From assembly GCA_963770915.1 (NCBI GenBank), contig CAVYRG010000001.1, forward strand, positions 3,534,001 to 3,598,000: a DNA stretch of 64,000 nucleotides, in the 5' to 3' direction. Both the position numbers and the translations under genes were made by a program. Below are positions 54,253-61,777 of the stretch, one piece after another (positions within the stretch are counted from its first letter, which is position 1; every line of letters begins with the position of its first letter). The notes below the pieces were generated by a model that was not told the origin of the DNA, did not search any database, and saw only the letters and a program-made list of their open reading frames with translations. The stretch comes from PALSA-270 sp963770915. Its GTDB lineage: Bacteria; Acidobacteriota; Terriglobia; Terriglobales; Acidobacteriaceae.

Positions 54253-55452
54253 TTACACTCGCTCTATCGCCATTGCGATTCCTTGCCCGACGCCGATACA
54301 CATGGTCGCCAAAGCAAGGCTGCCGCCCGATCTTTCGAGTTGATGAGCGGCCGTTAAGACAAGGCGTGCGCCGCTCATCCCCAGAGGATGCCCCAACGCG
54401 ATCGCACCGCCCGTTGCGTTGACATGTTCCGCATCGGCGGGCAAACCGAACTGGCGCAGGCATGCGAGTGCCTGGCTTGCAAACGCCTCGTTCAACTGAA
54501 TCCAATCAAAGTCCCCGATCTTCTTGTTGAGGCGGGCCAAAAGTTTCTGCGTGGCCGGAACGGGGCCAATGCCCATCACGCGCGGCGGCACCCCCGCGGC
54601 CGCCATTCCGAGAATTCGGGCGCGCGGGTGTAACTTGTGTCGAGCAACAGCATTCTCCGACGCGACAATCATCGCCGCAGCGCCATCATTTACTCCAGAA
54701 GCGTTGCCGGCGGTTATGGTGCCGCCCGCGAACAGCGGCCGCAACTGCGCCAGCTTTTCGAGCGTCGTATCGGGTCTGGGATGCTCGTCACGCGAGACGA
54801 TCACCGTAGCCTTCTTGCCCGGCACCTCGACTCGGACAATCTCTTCATCGAAAAAGCCGTCTTCCACGGCGCGCGCGGTGCGCATCTGGCTTCGCCAGGC
54901 AAACGCATCCTGTGCCTCGCGGTCGATGCCGCAATCGCGAGCGACGTTTTCTCCCGTCTCTGGCATCGAATCCACTCCATATTTCCCGCGCATGATCGGA
55001 TTTACAAACCGCCAGCCGATCGTCGTGTCATATGTCTCCACGGAGCGCTGGAATGCGGATTCTGCTTTCGCCATCACGAAGGGAGCGCGCGACATCGACT
55101 CTACTCCGCCCGCGATCACCAGATCCGCCTCGCCACATTGAATGGCCCGCGCCGCGGTGCCAACGGCATCCATACCGGAGCCGCACAGCCGATTGACCGT
55201 CGATCCTGCGATGCTCTCCGGAAGCCCAGCCAGCAACAGCGCCATCCTGGCCACATTGCGATTGTCTTCCCCAGCCTGGTTCGCGCACCCGAGTATGACC
55301 TCGTCAAGGGCGCTCCAATCAACGTCCGGTTTGCGCTGTATCAACTCACGAATGGGAATTGCGGCCAGGTCGTCGGCTCGCACCGGCGCCAATCCACCGC
55401 CATAGCGCCCAATGGGTGTTCGCACCGCATCGCAAATGAATGCCTGCCTCAC
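54253..55452 (-). CDS. pcaF: 3-oxoadipyl-CoA thiolase
   Basis: 399 residues from GTG 55452, which overlaps the pcaJ stop as GTGA. The frame continues about 70 codons upstream but is not thiolase-like there. Catalytic cysteine in VNRLCGSGMDAV, NASGVNDGAAAM, GGAIALGHPLGMSGARL (catalytic His) and TMCIGVGQGIAM (second Cys). It cleaves 3-oxoadipyl-CoA to succinyl-CoA and acetyl-CoA, the last step of the pathway. Length and position after pcaIJ support PcaF rather than a housekeeping acetoacetyl-CoA thiolase. Confidence 0.93.
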   Translation of the reverse strand: MRQAFICDAVRTPIGRYGGGLAPVRADDLAAIPIRELIQRKPDVDWSALDEVILGCANQAGEDNRNVARMALLLAGLPESIAGSTVNRLCGSGMDAVGTAARAIQCGEADLVIAGGVESMSRAPFVMAKAESAFQRSVETYDTTIGWRFVNPIMRGKYGVDSMPETGENVARDCGIDREAQDAFAWRSQMRTARAVEDGFFDEEIVRVEVPGKKATVIVSRDEHPRPDTTLEKLAQLRPLFAGGTITAGNASGVNDGAAAMIVASENAVARHKLHPRARILGMAAAGVPPRVMGIGPVPATQKLLARLNKKIGDFDWIQLNEAFASQALACLRQFGLPADAEHVNATGGAIALGHPLGMSGARLVLTAAHQLERSGGSLALATMCIGVGQGIAMAIERV

Positions 55453-56234
55453 GTTTCTTGCCCTTCCGCCCCGTGCGCTTTGGCAGCGCGCGCTTTGAGG
55501 TCGCGTAGTACGGCGAGTTCCTCCGGCGTAGGCGCAGTCGTTTGCGTGCAATCTTGTGCAAACAGGATCGGCCAGCCTGTGTTCGCCGCAATCGCCTTGC
55601 GTTCTACGCCGGGATGGATGCTTGCAACCTTCAGTTCGCGTGTGCTCAAGTCTGGCCGCATGATGCAAAGATCGGTGATGACAGCCACTGGCCCGCGGCC
55701 TCGGAATCCAGCCATCTCGCGCGACCGTCCTCCCTTCAGAAAACCCACCGAGGTAATGAAATCCAGCTTTTCTACGAAGGCTCGCTTGGATTGTTTGACG
55801 ATGATCAGGACTTCCTTTGCCGAAGAACTGATCTCCGGAGCCCCTCCTGCACCCGGCAGGCGCACCTTAGGTTTCGTGTACGGCCCGATCACGGTCGTGT
55901 TGATGTTCGCAAAGCGGTCAAGCTGGGCGGCGCCGAGAAAGCCCACGTCGATCCTCCCGCCCTGGAGCCAGTAGCGGAAGATTTCCGGTGTTGAAACCAC
56001 CGTATCTGCTGTTTCCGCTAGATTGCCATCGCCAATTGAAAGCGGCAAGACCGTCGGCTTGGCGCCAATCGGCCCCGATTCATAAATAAGAACTGCGTCT
56101 GGAGCGTGCGTGAGCCGCGCCAAATTCGCAGCGGTCGAAGGCAATCCAATGCCCACAAAACACACTGCGCCGTTGCGCAACATTCGTGCTGCGGTTATGG
56201 TCATCATCTCGTCAGCCGTGCAGGTGGCATTCAC
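55449..56234 (-). CDS. pcaJ: 3-oxoadipate CoA-transferase subunit B
   Basis: 261 residues of the family I CoA-transferase beta type: GAVCFVGIGLPSTAANLARL, LIYESGPIGAKP, QGGRIDVGFLGAAQLDRFANIN and GAGGAPEISSSAKEV. The glutamate in YESGP is the probable acyl-carrier residue. The sequence resembles glutaconate/3-oxoadipate transferases of actinobacterial style more than the short E. coli AtoD/A type. It overlaps the pcaI stop by four bases (ATGA) and the pcaF start by four. Confidence 0.88.
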   Translation of the reverse strand: MNATCTADEMMTITAARMLRNGAVCFVGIGLPSTAANLARLTHAPDAVLIYESGPIGAKPTVLPLSIGDGNLAETADTVVSTPEIFRYWLQGGRIDVGFLGAAQLDRFANINTTVIGPYTKPKVRLPGAGGAPEISSSAKEVLIIVKQSKRAFVEKLDFITSVGFLKGGRSREMAGFRGRGPVAVITDLCIMRPDLSTRELKVASIHPGVERKAIAANTGWPILFAQDCTQTTAPTPEELAVLRDLKARAAKAHGAEGQET

Positions 56235-57097
56235 TCGTACTCTCTCTGTTTCCGGGGATCGCTCTGCAGCGCAAGATACTGTTCGAAGCCTTCGGTCTGC
56301 AGGACGTGCTGTTCCACCCAGGCCTTGAATCGTTCACGATCGCGCGCAATCTTGTCCCATCTCCGGTAGAACACATTATCGCGCTCGTAGTATCCGTGCG
56401 CATAAGATGGCATGGCGCCGTGCGGTACTTCGCACACCGCGTTGACAACCCAAGAAGGCAGAATGCAAGCATTGGACGCGGCATCAAGAGACTGCACACG
56501 TTGTTCTACGGTCACGATCGTGCGTTTTGCCGCCAGCACCGCTTCCTTTTGAACGCCGAGAATGCCCCATAGAAGCACATTCCCCGCCCAGTCGGCCTTT
56601 TGCGCGTGAATCACAGTTACATCCGGCCGGACCGCTGGCGTAGCCGCGAGCACCTCACCCGTGAAAGGACAGGTGATTGAGCGAATACGAGGATTGACAC
56701 GAGGAAAATCCGACGCGGTATAACCGCGAAGGACTGCGAAGGGAAGGTTGGCCGCCCCGGCGACATACGCGTTGGCAAGATCGCTGTGGCTCCGTTCCTC
56801 AATCTCCAGCGGGGAGGGCCATCCGTTCTCGACAGCATCGCGGAACCGATGCAGCGAACCTACCCCGGGATTGCCGCCCCAGGAAAAGGTGAGTTTCGAG
56901 GCGCACCCGGCGCCAATCAGTTGGTCGTAGATCAGATCAGGGGTCATCCGGATCAGCGAAAGTTTTCGTCGTCGTTGCCGGATAACCTCATGACCGGCCG
57001 CGAATGGGATGAGGTGAGTAAATCCTTCCATTGCCAGCACGTCGCCGTCATGCACATTCGCGGTCACGGCATCGGCTAATGTCATCCACACTGCCAT
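56231..57097 (-). CDS. pcaI: 3-oxoadipate CoA-transferase subunit A
   Basis: 288 residues from ATG 57097, chosen for the GGGAGG four bases upstream; starts at 57121 and 57085 are possible. VHDGDVLAMEGFTHLIPFAAGHEVIR, FSWGGNPGVGSLHRFRDAVENGW and HAQKADWAGNVLLWG mark the CoA-transferase alpha chain. With PcaJ it activates 3-oxoadipate using succinyl-CoA. It is first gene of the seven-gene pca operon and directly downstream of a recognisable promoter and palindromic operator facing the divergent IclR gene. Confidence 0.88.
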   Translation of the reverse strand: MAVWMTLADAVTANVHDGDVLAMEGFTHLIPFAAGHEVIRQRRRKLSLIRMTPDLIYDQLIGAGCASKLTFSWGGNPGVGSLHRFRDAVENGWPSPLEIEERSHSDLANAYVAGAANLPFAVLRGYTASDFPRVNPRIRSITCPFTGEVLAATPAVRPDVTVIHAQKADWAGNVLLWGILGVQKEAVLAAKRTIVTVEQRVQSLDAASNACILPSWVVNAVCEVPHGAMPSYAHGYYERDNVFYRRWDKIARDRERFKAWVEQHVLQTEGFEQYLALQSDPRKQREYE

Positions 57098-57122
57098 TCC
57101 ACCTCCCGAAATGGGAAACAAA

Positions 57123-57152
57123 ATTATGACCGAATGTCATGAATCTGTACAA
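57123..57152 (-). promoter_or_regulatory. Probable sigma-70 promoter for pcaI
   Basis: On the minus strand, TTGTAC (57152-57147) and CATAAT (57128-57123) are separated by 18 bases, a plausible -35/-10 pair pointing at the pcaI start. It lies just beside the palindromic operator, the geometry expected for an activated promoter. Confidence 0.5.
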
Positions 57153-57155
57153 TAT

Positions 57156-57170
57156 GTGCGATAATCGCCC
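57156..57170. promoter_or_regulatory. PcaR-like palindromic operator between pcaI and the IclR gene
   Basis: GTGCGATAATCGCCC contains the perfect inverted repeat GCGAT-A-ATCGC. From memory, the operator described for IclR-type PcaR of Pseudomonas is GTTCGATAATCGCAC, a 13-of-15 match. It lies three bases upstream of the proposed pcaI -35 box and 14 bases before the chosen start of the regulator, so it could both activate the operon and self-regulate. Confidence 0.7.
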
Positions 57171-57183
57171 AAGCGGATATACT

Positions 57184-58002
57184 ATGCCTGCGAACAATTC
57201 CCCCCTCGCGTCTCTGCCGGAAGTAGCGGACGGCCTTGCCGCAAATAAAGGGAATCCTGACTTTGTTCTGTCTCTCGGCCGCGGCCTGCGCGTCATTGAG
57301 AGCTTTGCCGGCTGCAAAGACGGCCGCACTGTGGTCGAAATATCCCACTCTACTGGGCTTTCACGAGCCTCCATTCGCCGAATCCTATTGACCCTGATGC
57401 TGCTGGGGTATGTCGATCGCTCCCGGCAGGTGTACAAGCTCAGAACGCAGATTCTGCGGCTTGGCTTCTCTTATCTCTCTTCCTCTTCAGTGGTCGAGGC
57501 AGCACGGCCAGTACTGGAACGAATAACGGAAGCACTCCATGAGTCTTCCTCAATGAGCATGCTTGATGGAGGAGAGATCGTGTACGTGGCGCGGTCGGCC
57601 GCCAGCCGGGTTCTCGCGGCGGGGCTTTCGGTTGGAAGCAGGCTGCCGGCCTACTGCACATCCATGGGCCGGGTCCTACTCGCTTCGCTCCCCGATCCAG
57701 AACTGGAGGCATACTTCCGCGGGCTGAAGCCGAAGGCGTACACGCCGAAAACGATTGTCAAGATAGGGGAATTGCGACGAATTGTGCTGCAGGCCCGCAG
57801 CCGCGGGTATGCGATTGTGAATGAAGAGCTCGAACAGGGCCTGCGATCGGTCGCAGTTCCGGTTTCTACGCAGAGCAATCGTGTGGTGGCAGCGATCAAC
57901 GTCGGGACGCACGTGTCGCGAGTCGACCACAACACACTTATAAGGACTTGCTTGCCGGTCCTGAAGGAAGGCGCGCGAACGCTTCGAGATATCCTGGTCT
58001 GA
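57184..58002 (+). CDS. IclR-family regulator of protocatechuate catabolism (PcaR/PcaU/PobR-like)
   Basis: 272 residues from ATG 57184. An upstream in-frame ATG at 57139 would place the operator inside the gene. N-terminal helix-turn-helix: VLSLGRGLRVIESFAG, TVVEISHSTGLSRASIRRIL and LGYVDRS. The effector domain has VVEAARPVLERITEAL, GEIVYVARSA, AYCTSMGRVLLASLPD and GYAIVNEELEQGLRSVAVPV, which strongly resemble the Pca/Pob subgroup of IclR proteins. These bind 3-oxoadipate, protocatechuate or 4-hydroxybenzoate. It is divergent from pcaI with the palindrome in between, so it most likely activates the operon. Confidence 0.9.
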   Translation: MPANNSPLASLPEVADGLAANKGNPDFVLSLGRGLRVIESFAGCKDGRTVVEISHSTGLSRASIRRILLTLMLLGYVDRSRQVYKLRTQILRLGFSYLSSSSVVEAARPVLERITEALHESSSMSMLDGGEIVYVARSAASRVLAAGLSVGSRLPAYCTSMGRVLLASLPDPELEAYFRGLKPKAYTPKTIVKIGELRRIVLQARSRGYAIVNEELEQGLRSVAVPVSTQSNRVVAAINVGTHVSRVDHNTLIRTCLPVLKEGARTLRDILV

Positions 58003-58274
58003 ATCGGAATGATCCAGCTGCGCTCGGCCCAAGCGCCACTACCTTCGCCTTCGACGTTCCCACGAATCATGTCCTGGATGCCGAGCGCTCCCGTGAGGTA
58101 AGCGCAAAAATCGAAGAAAAGGCTGCGCTCGGCAAACAGTCATTCACTGCAGGTTTTTCCAATCAAAGGAGATGGCCTTCTAGTGGGATCACAAATGAAT
58201 TGGTCAGCCCAAGATACGAGCCTCCGCCAGCTTCGCGTGAACTTTAAGAATAATGTTGTACAACCGATTGAATG
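58003..58274. other. Intergenic region after the IclR gene, nothing recognised
   Basis: Part of a 771-base stretch without an intact gene (58003-58773) that also contains the tRNA-like repeat and the hemolysin III remnant. Here a short frame (ERSREVSAKIEEKAALGKQ) looks protein-like but matches no family I know. Nothing was recognised in 58561-58773 either. Confidence 0.3.
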
Positions 58275-58328
58275 AGTGGTGGCCAGGGACGGAGTTGAAC
58301 CTCCTCCGCCAGCCTTTTTCTGAGCTTG
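58275..58328 (-). repeat. tRNA 3'-end-like repeat, copy 2
   Basis: Minus-strand sequence again ends with a T-stem/loop GGAGG-TTCAACT-CCGTC, an acceptor-like CCTGGCC, then A and CCA. It agrees with 17087-17138 over about 50 bases with only a handful of differences, including the GAAAA(A)GGCTGGCGG part before the T-arm. The GGCCAGG 5' strand is again missing nearby. Both copies point the same way and are 41.2 kb apart. Confidence 0.7.
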
Positions 58329-58386
58329 TGGCCGGGCGGTGAACCCAGCCCAGGATCCCGGACCAAGAGGACGGAGAGGAAGCACT

Positions 58387-58560
58387 CACGCGTGCCGCGG
58401 TACCACGTAGTGATAGATCGCGAGGCAATGGCTGATGCCCTCCTGCAATCACGAACACGTGCCAGATTGCGTGACTGAAAGGCAGCCGCCGCCATACATA
58501 GAATCCAACTCAAGCGATGTAAGCGACCCCGCTCGCACCAGCCAACACTCTCTAGGGACT
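58387..58560 (-). pseudogene. Hemolysin III (TrhA/YqfA-like) C-terminal remnant
   Basis: Reading the minus strand and allowing one frame change, VLAGASGVAYIA, VGFYVWRRLPFSHAIWHVFV and then GISHCLAIYHYVVP recover the last two membrane helices of the hemolysin III family. An in-frame TGA follows VAYIA, and a +1 shift occurs at the GGAGG before GISHC. Nothing of the N-terminal five helices is found upstream. The remnant lies next to the tRNA-like repeat. It is clearly broken; the family call rests on the SHAIWHVF motif. Confidence 0.75.
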
Positions 58561-58773
58561 TGTACCGCCCAAGCACCCACGGATTGACCGATTTTCGCAA
58601 CGCGCCTGAATTTTCGCGCAACGTGAGCAATCCTGCACAGAATCGCGTGCTTTAGCCTGCCATCATACGGTTGTCGGCCCACAAAAACGAGAGAGTTTCC
58701 TCGATCAAGCTGGGCGCTACCCCTGTGACGGAACCGTCTTAAGCCAACGGGAGAAAGAGCGGAAGGTAAAGCG

Positions 58774-59007
58774 ATGGAACCTGTGCTTGGCCCGTTCCGC
58801 AATCGGTTCCGCAGACGGCTGGTTTTCATCCGTGAGTCGCTTCGGAAGCTGCTGGAGGGACTTACACCGCAGCCCCGGCAAGCCCAATCGCAAAGGATGT
58901 GCCCCTTCTGTGGGTTGATCACTCCACGTTCCAAACGAGTTTGTTTGGAGTGTGGAAAGCCGCTCAGAGCCGTTCAACTTGAGCGGAAAGATGCAAGGCA
59001 AGGATGA
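58774..59007 (+). CDS. Small zinc-ribbon protein
   Basis: 77 residues. A basic N-terminal helix (FRNRFRRRLVFIRESLRKLLEGL) is followed by two CxxC knuckles, CPFCGLITPRSKRVCLECGK, which should bind one zinc. The ATG has GGAAGGT upstream. The function is unknown; such short ribbons can bind nucleic acid or ribosomes. It ends 15 bases before the lmo0937-like reading frame and is probably co-transcribed with it. Confidence 0.6.
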   Translation: MEPVLGPFRNRFRRRLVFIRESLRKLLEGLTPQPRQAQSQRMCPFCGLITPRSKRVCLECGKPLRAVQLERKDARQG

Positions 59008-59022
59008 GCAAAGGAGATAATC

Positions 59023-59173
59023 ATGCTTTTGGGCGATTTTTGTCGTGCTTCTGGTTCTGTGGGTTTTGGGTTTCAGGCTGCACCTTGCCGGTGGCCTGAT
59101 TCACCTGCTGTTGGTGGTCGCGCTGGTGGTGCTCGTCATTAATCTGCTGAGCGGGCGCCGAAGGGCGGTCTAA
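59023..59173 (+). pseudogene. lmo0937-family small membrane protein with a one-base frameshift
   Basis: A perfect AAAGGAG site precedes ATG 59023, but the frame from this ATG is not conserved. Dropping one T from the CTTTTGGG run gives MLWAIFVVLLVLWVLGFRLH and then AGGLIHLLLVVALVVLVINLLSGRRRAV, ending at TAA 59171-59173. This is a typical 50-residue lmo0937-family protein with two membrane helices. No in-frame alternative start exists because TAA lies just upstream. Either a sequencing error in the T run or a very recent mutation. Function of the family is unknown. Confidence 0.72.
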
Positions 59174-59227
59174 GACCTCACCAATTCTGCTCAAAACTGC
59201 GCACATTTTGCGAGCTGTGCTTGCGGG

Positions 59228-59881
59228 CTAATTCCGGTGGGCTCGCACGACAAACCGTTTCGGCGCCGATCCGAGAAACTCAAAGGGAAAACAGGTCACG
59301 AGCGTCAGTTCGGAATCGGTTGACGGGGCCAAAACCGCGGTGTCATCAGGAGAGACGACCGCCATCCAATCTACCTTGTAGTCGTAAAGGCCCGTTGCCG
59401 TCTGAAACTTAATTTCGTCATTCTTGCGAATATCTTTCAGTTCACGGAAGAAAGTGTCACGGTGTCCGGCGATTCCACTGTTCCCGCCCTCCCCTGGCAG
59501 CGGAGTGCCTTCGACGTGTCCCGCACCGAGACGCAGCGAGTGCCAGTCTGTCCCTCGTAGAACCGCGACCGACATCCCCAGCCTCGGAATATCCAGGCGA
59601 CCGATGGCATCATCCAGGTGGCGGAGTTCGTTCTCTTGTTTCCCGACCGCTGGTTCAGAAACGACCTCGGCTTCAGACGGGATTGCCTTACGCTCTTCTT
59701 CGGCCACCATCCGGGTTTCCAGGGACCGTTTTGCGGATACCTGGTAGAGACTGGCCTCGACCACAGTGAAAGCCACGTAGCCCAGCGCAACGGCGGCGGT
59801 AATAAAGCAGAGGCGTCGAGTCCAACGAGTCCAGCGCCGGGCTCGCGCCGATAGGAGTGGCCGCCTAATTATGATTGTCAT
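59228..59881 (-). CDS. Sortase (class D-like) transpeptidase
   Basis: 217 residues from ATG 59881. One N-terminal membrane helix (LCFITAAVALGYVAFTVVEA) anchors it, followed by a linker and the sortase beta-barrel: RLDIPRLGMSVAVLRG, the catalytic histidine in NSGIAGHRDTFFRELKDI, the cysteine in LTLVTCFPF and the arginine in APKRFVVRA. The Cys-His-Arg triad is complete. It overlaps the end of the VWA gene by 17 bases and is the last of three genes; the first encodes a protein ending with an LPKTA sorting signal, its likely substrate. The frame runs upstream to 59974, but only within the VWA gene. Confidence 0.88.
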   Translation of the reverse strand: MTIIIRRPLLSARARRWTRWTRRLCFITAAVALGYVAFTVVEASLYQVSAKRSLETRMVAEEERKAIPSEAEVVSEPAVGKQENELRHLDDAIGRLDIPRLGMSVAVLRGTDWHSLRLGAGHVEGTPLPGEGGNSGIAGHRDTFFRELKDIRKNDEIKFQTATGLYDYKVDWMAVVSPDDTAVLAPSTDSELTLVTCFPFEFLGSAPKRFVVRAHRN

Positions 59882-60944
59882 GGTCGCTCGCCTTTCTCGC
59901 CGGTGATAAAACCGTCGACTGTGCGAAGTAACCGGTCCGAGTGCGGACCGACAAACGTCCGCGGCCCGGCGCACTTGCCTTCACTTGTATGACACGATAC
60001 GTTCCGTCCCGCTTTCGGTTCGTGGGGACGTAGGCAAGGGTGTACTGGTTGCGGATGTCGTGAGCGATCTCTTCACAGATGGGTTCGATGTCCTTGGATG
60101 AATCCGGCAAGAAGGCCTCGCCGCCCGTCTCTTTCGCCAGCCGCTTGAGCACGCCGGGGTTTCGGTCGGCGTCTTGCTCGTCGAAGATCCCGATGGTGTA
60201 AATAATTGCATCCGGCTGCCCGGCCATTGCTACGATCTGACTCAAACTGTGTTTGCTGGCGTTGTCGCCTCCGTCGCTGATCACGATCAACACTTTCTTG
60301 TCGCGATTGCCCATCTTCAGGTGTTCAAGAGCTGCGGAAATCGCATCGTACAGCGCCGTCTCTCCGGTGGCTGCGATTCTGGACAGGGCGACTTCCAACT
60401 CAGCCTCCTGGTCCGTGAACGGTATGCTGTCCGGAAGACCAAACGCGACCTTTTCATTGAAATCAACCACGAACATCTGGTCCTGCGGATTGCTGGAGCG
60501 GGCAAACGCCAAGGCAGCCGCAACTACGTCAGGGCGCTTCTGTGCCATGCTTCCGCTGTTATCCACGACCAGACCAACCGTCACAGGAATATCCTCGTGG
60601 CTGAAATATTTGATCTGTTGCGGCACTCCATCCTCGTAAACCTGGAAGTCGCTTTTGTCGAGGCCGGAAACGAGAATGTTCCTGCGGTCCCGCGCGGTTG
60701 CGTGCAAGACCACCACGTCTACATTTACGTCAATCGTGTAGTCGTCTTCCGGGCGGTTCTGCGAAGGAGCGGATTCTCGTGCCCGAGCGGAGCTTGATAG
60801 AGCGATCAGGAAGAGAACAACGACCAAGCATCGAAGTGAAGAAGCGCATTCCTCTCTGATGCGTGCTGTAGTGCCGGCACGTTCTGTGGCCTGCCGCGTT
60901 GGCTCGCTTCGCAGGCGTGACGCGGATGAGCGTAGCAGTGTCAT
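59865..60944 (-). CDS. Exported VWA-domain protein (VWFA-related Acidobacterial type)
   Basis: 359 residues. A hydrophobic export segment (LVVVLFLIALSSSARA) lies behind an unusually long basic leader of about 38 residues. The VWA domain follows, with MIDAS motif DNSGSM, later GETALYDAISAAL and IVISDGGDNASKHSL. The region before it (DVNVDVVVLHATARDRRNILVSGL..DFQVYEDG) is typical of the Acidobacterial VWA-related family. ATG 60944 has AAAGGA ten bases upstream. It is probably secreted or periplasmic and ligand-binding. It has no sorting signal itself but lies between the LPKTA protein and the sortase. Confidence 0.85.
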   Translation of the reverse strand: MTLLRSSASRLRSEPTRQATERAGTTARIREECASSLRCLVVVLFLIALSSSARARESAPSQNRPEDDYTIDVNVDVVVLHATARDRRNILVSGLDKSDFQVYEDGVPQQIKYFSHEDIPVTVGLVVDNSGSMAQKRPDVVAAALAFARSSNPQDQMFVVDFNEKVAFGLPDSIPFTDQEAELEVALSRIAATGETALYDAISAALEHLKMGNRDKKVLIVISDGGDNASKHSLSQIVAMAGQPDAIIYTIGIFDEQDADRNPGVLKRLAKETGGEAFLPDSSKDIEPICEEIAHDIRNQYTLAYVPTNRKRDGTYRVIQVKASAPGRGRLSVRTRTGYFAQSTVLSPARKASDHDNHN

Positions 60945-61081
60945 CCGTCTAGTGTCCTTTCATGTGATGCAAACACGCGAGTGCCCGGAGAAGCCGGACG
61001 GCGCCGTGCTTCGCCGTCCGGCTTCCCGGATCAACTCAAATGGATAGGTCCCTCTTGCAGATTCCACTCGTTCTCCTTGGT

Positions 61082-61777
61082 CTAGGCCGTTCGCCTCGTG
61101 ACGAGCGCAAGAACAACGCCTCCGCCTAACGCCAGCAGCCCGATCAGAGCAATCAGGAACAGCGGGCTAGCTGTCTTCGGCAACTCCGCAGTAGCTACCG
61201 GTTGTGGTTCCGCGGCAGCTGCCGGGGGTGGTTCAACCACCTGGGCCAGCTCAACGGGTTCTCCAGTGGGGGCAACGGCCTCAACCGGCGCCGTCTTTAA
61301 AGCTTCCACTGGCGCGGCTGCGAGTTCGATCGGGGTGGCAAGCACGGGCTCATTGGTTTCCTTGGCCAACACGACCGCTCTCGACTTGGCATACACGAAT
61401 TCCTCGCCCCATGCATGGCCGGGGTAAAACCACGCTTTCAAAGCTTCCGGTTGTCCTACCGGCCGTTCGCTAAACGTGATTACCGTTTTGTCAGTTGTCT
61501 TCAAGCGGTAATTCGGGATAGCGAGAATGGTAGTGAACACATGGGTTTCGTCTTGATTGAAGATCTGGACAATGTGGCGGTCAGATTGTGAATCCAGAAT
61601 CTTGAAGATGTAGGTCCCGGCCGGCAAGATCTGAGCGCCCACGCCCGGAACTTCGACCGGCCCGCTGAAGGTGACCACAGTCTTTCTGTTCCATTCGTCA
61701 GCCGTTGCTGTGGGTACGACGAGCAAGCAGAGCACAGCGAGGCATAGCATGGTTCCTAGTGCTTTAAGCAGTTTCAT
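61082..61777 (-). CDS. Exported protein with C-terminal LPKTA sorting signal (probable sortase substrate)
   Basis: 231 residues from ATG 61777 (GAGGACAAA upstream). The signal peptide MKLLKALGTMLCLAVLCLL.. is followed by a beta-rich domain of about 110 residues (VEVPGVGAQILPAGTYIFKIL, HVFTTILAIPNYRLKTT), known from other Acidobacteria but of unknown role, then a Pro/Ala/Glu-rich spacer. The end is LPKTASPLFLIALIGLLALG followed by another hydrophobic run and RRTA: the LPxT(G/A) motif, membrane helix and basic tail of a sortase substrate. It is the first gene of the sortase locus. Confidence 0.85.
   Translation of the reverse strand: MKLLKALGTMLCLAVLCLLVVPTATADEWNRKTVVTFSGPVEVPGVGAQILPAGTYIFKILDSQSDRHIVQIFNQDETHVFTTILAIPNYRLKTTDKTVITFSERPVGQPEALKAWFYPGHAWGEEFVYAKSRAVVLAKETNEPVLATPIELAAAPVEALKTAPVEAVAPTGEPVELAQVVEPPPAAAAEPQPVATAELPKTASPLFLIALIGLLALGGGVVLALVTRRTA

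Noticed and set aside
54637..55974. 445-codon frame on the plus strand
   Set aside because: Antisense to pcaF and pcaJ, which are certain.
57139..57183. Earlier start for the IclR regulator
   Set aside because: It would place the palindromic operator inside the coding region and adds residues not typical of the family.
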